DNA of 64,000 nt from Acanthosepion esculentum. Its lineage: Eukaryota; Mollusca; Cephalopoda; Sepiida; Sepiidae. The DNA lies in the NCBI GenBank assembly GCA_964036315.1, contig OZ038511.1, positions 1,603,126 through 1,667,125 on the forward strand, read 5' to 3'. The translations under genes and the position numbers were made by a program. This document shows, in pieces, positions 59,695 to 64,000 of the stretch; position 1 is the first letter of the stretch; every line of letters begins with the position of its first letter. The notes beneath the pieces were generated by a model that was not told the origin of the DNA, searched no databases, and worked only from the letters and a program-made list of their open reading frames with translations.

Positions 59695-60300
59695 AATGAT
59701 ATTCACCCTGTACAAGGCCTGAGAACCACTCAAGGTAGAGGGTTACGGAGTAAGAGGCACAGCTTATGCAGATAATGTTTAACTCAAGACTTGAACTGGA
59801 TAATATAGAAGTAATCAGGGAAGCAGGTTCTTGGGGGTTGGTTCCACAAAGCAGTGGTTTGCAAGAAGAAGCAATCTAACCAAAGGAATCTGGAGAGAAT
59901 GCAGGTCATTCACTACAATGTGTATCGCATGGAAAGTCTTTATTGTGAAGGTTAGGACTGGTGAAACTAAGGAATGCAGTTCATCTGAATACTCTCCATG
60001 GAAATACTGATAAAGCAGCGAGAGGCTTGTGATGTCACATCTGTGAGAAAGTGGGATTGTAGGGTGGAAAATTGTCACCCACAAAGACACAGAGAAACTT
60101 TTGGACTATCAAGAATGGAAAGTGAAGACTGAGCAGCTCCTGCCCATATATGATACAGTACTCCATTTTTGGCCCAATCTGGCTTTTGTAAAGGTAGAGC
60201 ATAGCAAGTACAGGGAACTAACCATTTTTCCATCATCTTTAGCAATGGATTGTATGTATTAATTATACTTGAGGTCTGGGCTGAGTTTAAATTTTGACTC
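59695..60300 (-). mobile_element. 3' fragment of the jockey/CR1-like LINE
   Basis: The minus strand carries the ORF2 tail: PLSHRCDITSLSLLYQYFHG, then EYSDELHSLVSPVLTFT, then LQIPLVRLLL, ending near FVEPTPKNLLP. The 3' flank in the sense direction, TCAGGCCTTGTACAGGGTGAATATCATTG, is similar to the end of the copy at 28220. The order and orientation relative to the M13 exon are antisense. It is 5'-truncated with stops. Confidence 0.78.
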
Positions 60301-63300
60301 TAAGAGAAACAGAGTTCTTGACAATGTTTTCTAATCTGACCATTTTAGAAATAGAAGTATTTTTCCCTATGGGTCAGATTAGCCTTTCTGTGAATAAAAT
60401 GTTGGTAGAAGTCATTGCTGAAGCAAATCAATTTTCTTGCCTTGAAAAAACAGGTACTACATTTAGATCTTCCAGTGACTTATATAGGATTGTTATAAAA
60501 TAATCCTATAAATAATTTTATAAAAGAGACCTTCATAAGATAAAATCTAAAATATAGCATTGAGTAATGAATGATGTTAGAAAAACATCCTGAATAAAGA
60601 AATGAGGAATGGATGAATCTGGAAGACTAAGCAAGTCAGAGAGAGATGATTTCCTCAGTTTAGATAAAAGATATTATGTCTTTATATGTTTTGGTGGTTC
60701 TAGATAAAATATTTTGGAGTAGAAAAATTAACATGAAAGTAAAATGAATTAATAAGCAATATATCCTGAATTGGCCAATATTTTAATATGTCATAAAATT
60801 CTGAGATAACAGATCCTCAGTTTTCCAGGTGAATAATTTTAGATATTGATTTATTTAAAACTTCACTAAAACCCCCACATTCAATTTAATGTTTTTTTTT
60901 TTTTCAAATATATATCTTTCATGTAGTACTGAGATAGTGTAAAATTCACAGTAATCATTGAATGTAAATAATCGCTATGTGGTTTAATTGTTTTAATGTA
61001 TTAATCACTTTCATTTTATGTATTTCTCTCTTTTATATTGCTATTTTTTAAAATCAAGAAATTGCTTATAAAAGGCTAAAGTAATTTTCAAAACATGCCA
61101 AAGAAAACAAATTCATAAGGAATAATTTATAAGTATTAAACTGATATTTGAACAGAAAAATCTTTTCAATGGCAGCTGACACAAGTATTTCTAAATGGTT
61201 ACTCATTTAATTCAGGGAAAATTTTGCTCAACTTGCATGAAGTAAAAGTACATGATACATTTGAAATATGATGGGAATAATGTTGAATGCTGTTTTTCTT
61301 AAAATCATTAAGATAGCACAGAAAGAGGGGAAGAGTGAGTAGTGATAATTTTCTAAGAACCAGTATAATTTGTTAAAAGCATCTTAATCCAATGGAGACC
61401 AAAGCTCAAGGCATTTGAAATCAAGTTTGGGAACAGCAAAGCATTTGTTTAATGTGCTTTGTGAGTGACAGAGGACAGCATGAGTCTATTTGATAGATGG
61501 AAACATTGTGTGTCAGGCTTAATCTCTGGGTCAAGTGAACTGATGAAAGATGGTTTTGCATTCACAAGCACAGGTTATCATGACCATTGTAGATATTCAC
61601 AAAAGACTGAACAAAATCCAGAATAATGTTTCCAAATCTACTTGCCATTTTTATATGTTGTTCTTATAGAAAGTACATTAGTTATAAGTGCTACCTCTTG
61701 GAAGTTTGCAGTGAAGCAGCTGGAGATAAATAAGAAAGGACAAGTAACTAAATAAATGGTGTGAATGAAGTAATTCTCAGAGGGTTAGTTTAAATCAATC
61801 AAAGAATGAAATTATGTAAGAAGGATTATAAAAAAATTTTTGTACCTTATTTATAGTATTTATTTTGTAAGAGATTCACCATCACTAAGAGGAAAAGAAA
61901 CTTGAAAAATCCAGCAAAAGTCATGATAGTTATATACACACTTGAATTAAGATCTGTTATTATTCATTTTTGATAAGTATTTCTTTCCTCTTAATTTCAG
62001 TGACTTTTTATCATAGTCACTAGATAGCTTACTAACAATCATAGAAGGACAATATCAATAAAAAAAAATAAATAAATAACTGAAATTTACATGAATACAA
62101 AAATTACTAATAATTTTGTACTGCATATAAAAAAATTGAAAAATATTACAACTAATACTGCTTGAGTATGAACAATTTATTTATTTAAATTTTAAATGTT
62201 TTCTAAAATACAGATAACTAATTTAGCTTTAGGAAATATGAGTTCCTCTGTCAAAAATGTGATTTTAGCATATTATTTCTATTATGATCTTTTTTGTTTC
62301 TTTATATAAAATATTATATTAATGACAACAAATTTCCTTAGAGTTACAATATTTTTTTAGTATGAATGGTTCTAGAATATAGTTTTCCTCTTTTTTTTTA
62401 AAAATTTATAGTTGTTAAAAAACCCTGCCAAGAGACCAAAGAAGAGTTAGTGTCATAATGTTTACTACTGTTACTGATAATATCATTGTTTAGTGTAGAT
62501 AGCTATAAGATATTTTCTTGTTTCCACTATATTTTTACCTAAAGTCTTTAATTATATTCACACAATAAAGATTTTGCTGGAGAAAAAAATGTTGCCAGTT
62601 ACTACATTTCTAGAAAGATCTATTTAAAGTGATTACTAGACAATCATAAGTTTGAGCAAGTAAAAAAATATAATTATGTTGAGGAAGAAAATAAAAATTC
62701 AGGAAAAAAACATGGTTGATTATATCAAAACCAGTGCCAACTTAAAAAGTAGCAAAGAGAAAATACAAAACTGCATAAGTTTAGCTTAGATTTTCATATC
62801 CAATTTATCTTCCAAGTAAAATAAATTAGAAACACTTTGTTTAGTGATGATCATAATATTTAAAGAACTAAAAATGTTTACATGAGACAATCAGTATTTT
62901 ATTAACAAATGAGAGAACTTTATACAGTTTGTTAATAATAAAAAGTTTATTTCAACATACAAACTTAAATAACTATAAGTTACTTGTTTCATCTTTCCAA
63001 TTGTTGTCATTTTTTAAAAAGTAACAATTTATTTTAATTGAGTTAGCGGTGCTGAGTCACCTGCCAAGAGCAAAAGGAATGATGGCTTAACTACCTAGCA
63101 GTGACTGGAGATAAAGTATGTCAAGATGGTTTCTCTGTAATCTGAGAAAAAGAGCCTTGGAACTGTCATTTTTATGCATCTTCATTCAGTGGAAATTGTG
63201 GTGATATTGTTTGTCAGTATTAGATTTACTTCATGGAAGTTTGGGTTGGATAATTTAGTAGTACTGGGCTTTTTTGTGTCTTCATTCAGTGTAAGTTTTT

Positions 63301-63775
63301 TTTTTTAACTAACTTTGTTACAAGTATTTTTTTTTTAAGCTATCATTTAATTTAAAATTGATATCTGAATTTAATGGTTCTAATGCAAACCACGTCATGA
63401 TTGGATTGACGTCTATGTGATAAAAAGAAGATTGAGAAGTTGTTCCATTTTGTTTGAGGACAGTTCATCATATGCTAACAGTTGAGTGAATGAAAAAATA
63501 AAAATATTATAGTGCTAAAAGCATTTTAAACAATACCTATGGTTGATTTATTCATAATCTCAGAACAATTCATACTGAGATGGCTGCATCCAGGTTCATT
63601 TGTGATAACTAGCAAAATTACATGGACATTTTGTATTTTTAGTAGAACATCTGACCATATGTTAGGCTGTGTGTTTGTCACTAAATTTCTGGGAGATGTA
63701 TAGCAACTTCTTCACATGTCTTCATGAATGTTTTTATTATTATAAATATTGACCAACTGTTGGACTCAACCATAC
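60301..63775. other. Intronic A+T-rich DNA
   Basis: No exon, transposon or RNA gene was recognised. A 69-codon plus-strand frame at 60294-60503 has no family motif and none of the M13 signature, so it was not called. Confidence 0.45.
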
Positions 63776-63779
63776 AAAA

Positions 63780-63990
63780 CTAAAAGATCTAGCTGCAACA
63801 ACAGTAGAACCAGTATAGAAAATAGTAGATTCAACATCAACAGAAAACCAGTATATTTGCAAAAGTTGTCATGAACCTAATAATATGGCAAGGGACTGCT
63901 TGCTTCAACAAGGAGGGGGTATGAAGTTGTCAGTGATGAAAATCAAGAAAATAAGTACAGTGTTATTGGTGCCAAACATTAGATCACATT
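63780..63990 (+). pseudogene. Retrotransposon gag-like fragment with a zinc knuckle
   Basis: One plus-strand frame reads KIVDSTSTENQYICKSCHEP, and the knuckle is CKSCHEPNNMARDC at 63858-63899. This is CX2CX4NX4C, i.e. a retroelement zinc knuckle (family CxxCxxxGHxARDC) whose His has become Asn. A stop lies just upstream (GTATAG near 63817). It may be the edge of a larger LTR element continuing past the window. Confidence 0.4.
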
Positions 63991-64000
63991 CATTAGATTG

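Noticed and set aside
60294..60503. Candidate next exon of the M13 gene
   Set aside because: No family signature (no KAKxxYxSCM-like segment) and no acceptor in the right phase with a matching frame.
1..64000. CRISPR array, operon or prokaryotic mobile island
   Set aside because: No regularly spaced direct repeats with unique spacers, no ribosome-binding sites or gene clusters; composition, splice sites and transposon families are eukaryotic.
1..64000. Assignment to octopus or another cephalopod
   Set aside because: A+T content, TA arrays and mariners would fit, but the abundant cephalopod SINEs I remember were not seen in 64 kb, and other invertebrate groups fit equally well.

Overview
This is a very A+T-rich animal nuclear window (about 70% A+T or more by eye). 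It looks like invertebrate DNA, but the phylum cannot be fixed from what is visible. The evidence for a metazoan is one well-formed exon of an M13 (neprilysin / endothelin-converting-enzyme type) zinc peptidase with canonical splice sites, long (TA)n, (TG)n and (CA)n microsatellites, tRNA-derived SINE-like repeats, and many decayed transposable elements. These include mariner, Tc1, P-element, Helitron-like, jockey/CR1-like LINE, Ty3/gypsy and BEL/Pao relics. There is no prokaryotic gene organisation, and almost all open frames in the window are chance frames or fragments of transposons.

Layout. 1-12.6 kb is mostly featureless A+T-rich DNA with an inverted pair of a short repeat (4.0-4.5 kb), a LINE 3' fragment (5.2 kb) and three microsatellites. 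12.6-18.5 kb holds DNA-transposon remains: an internally deleted mariner (12.7-13.1), an old mariner relic (13.9-14.6), a nearly complete mariner with paired terminal repeats and one frameshift (15.0-16.3) and a Tc1-like relic (17.6-18.4). 20.9-22.45 kb is the longest LINE copy. 23.0-25.15 kb is a P-element/THAP-type transposase relic next to two tandem hairpins (25.4-25.6). A mariner N-terminal relic lies at 26.5 kb and a LINE fragment at 28.2 kb.

30-45 kb is a retroelement graveyard, all on the minus strand: a BEL/Pao pol relic (30.3-31.8), a Ty3/gypsy relic split by a younger mariner (32.1-35.3, mariner at 33.26-34.45), a long Ty3/gypsy copy (36.7-40.6), and an internally deleted Ty3/gypsy with both LTRs (41.6-44.6) sitting inside a (TG)n(TA)n(CA)n microsatellite. 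A gypsy integrase relic (47.3-47.9), a Helitron-like repeat (48.9-49.7) and a SINE-like repeat (51.9-52.3) follow.

The only recognisable host coding sequence is the plus-strand exon at 53280-53441, 54 codons long with phase 1 at both ends. It encodes the start of the M13 ectodomain, with the first two conserved cysteines. No neighbouring exon was recognised on either side, so the window is probably one very large intron before the exon and at least 10.5 kb of the next intron. That downstream intron contains another mariner relic, a tRNA-like repeat, a long hairpin and a fourth LINE fragment. No intact transposase or polymerase frame remains; the transposons are of different ages, some nested, and appear inactive.
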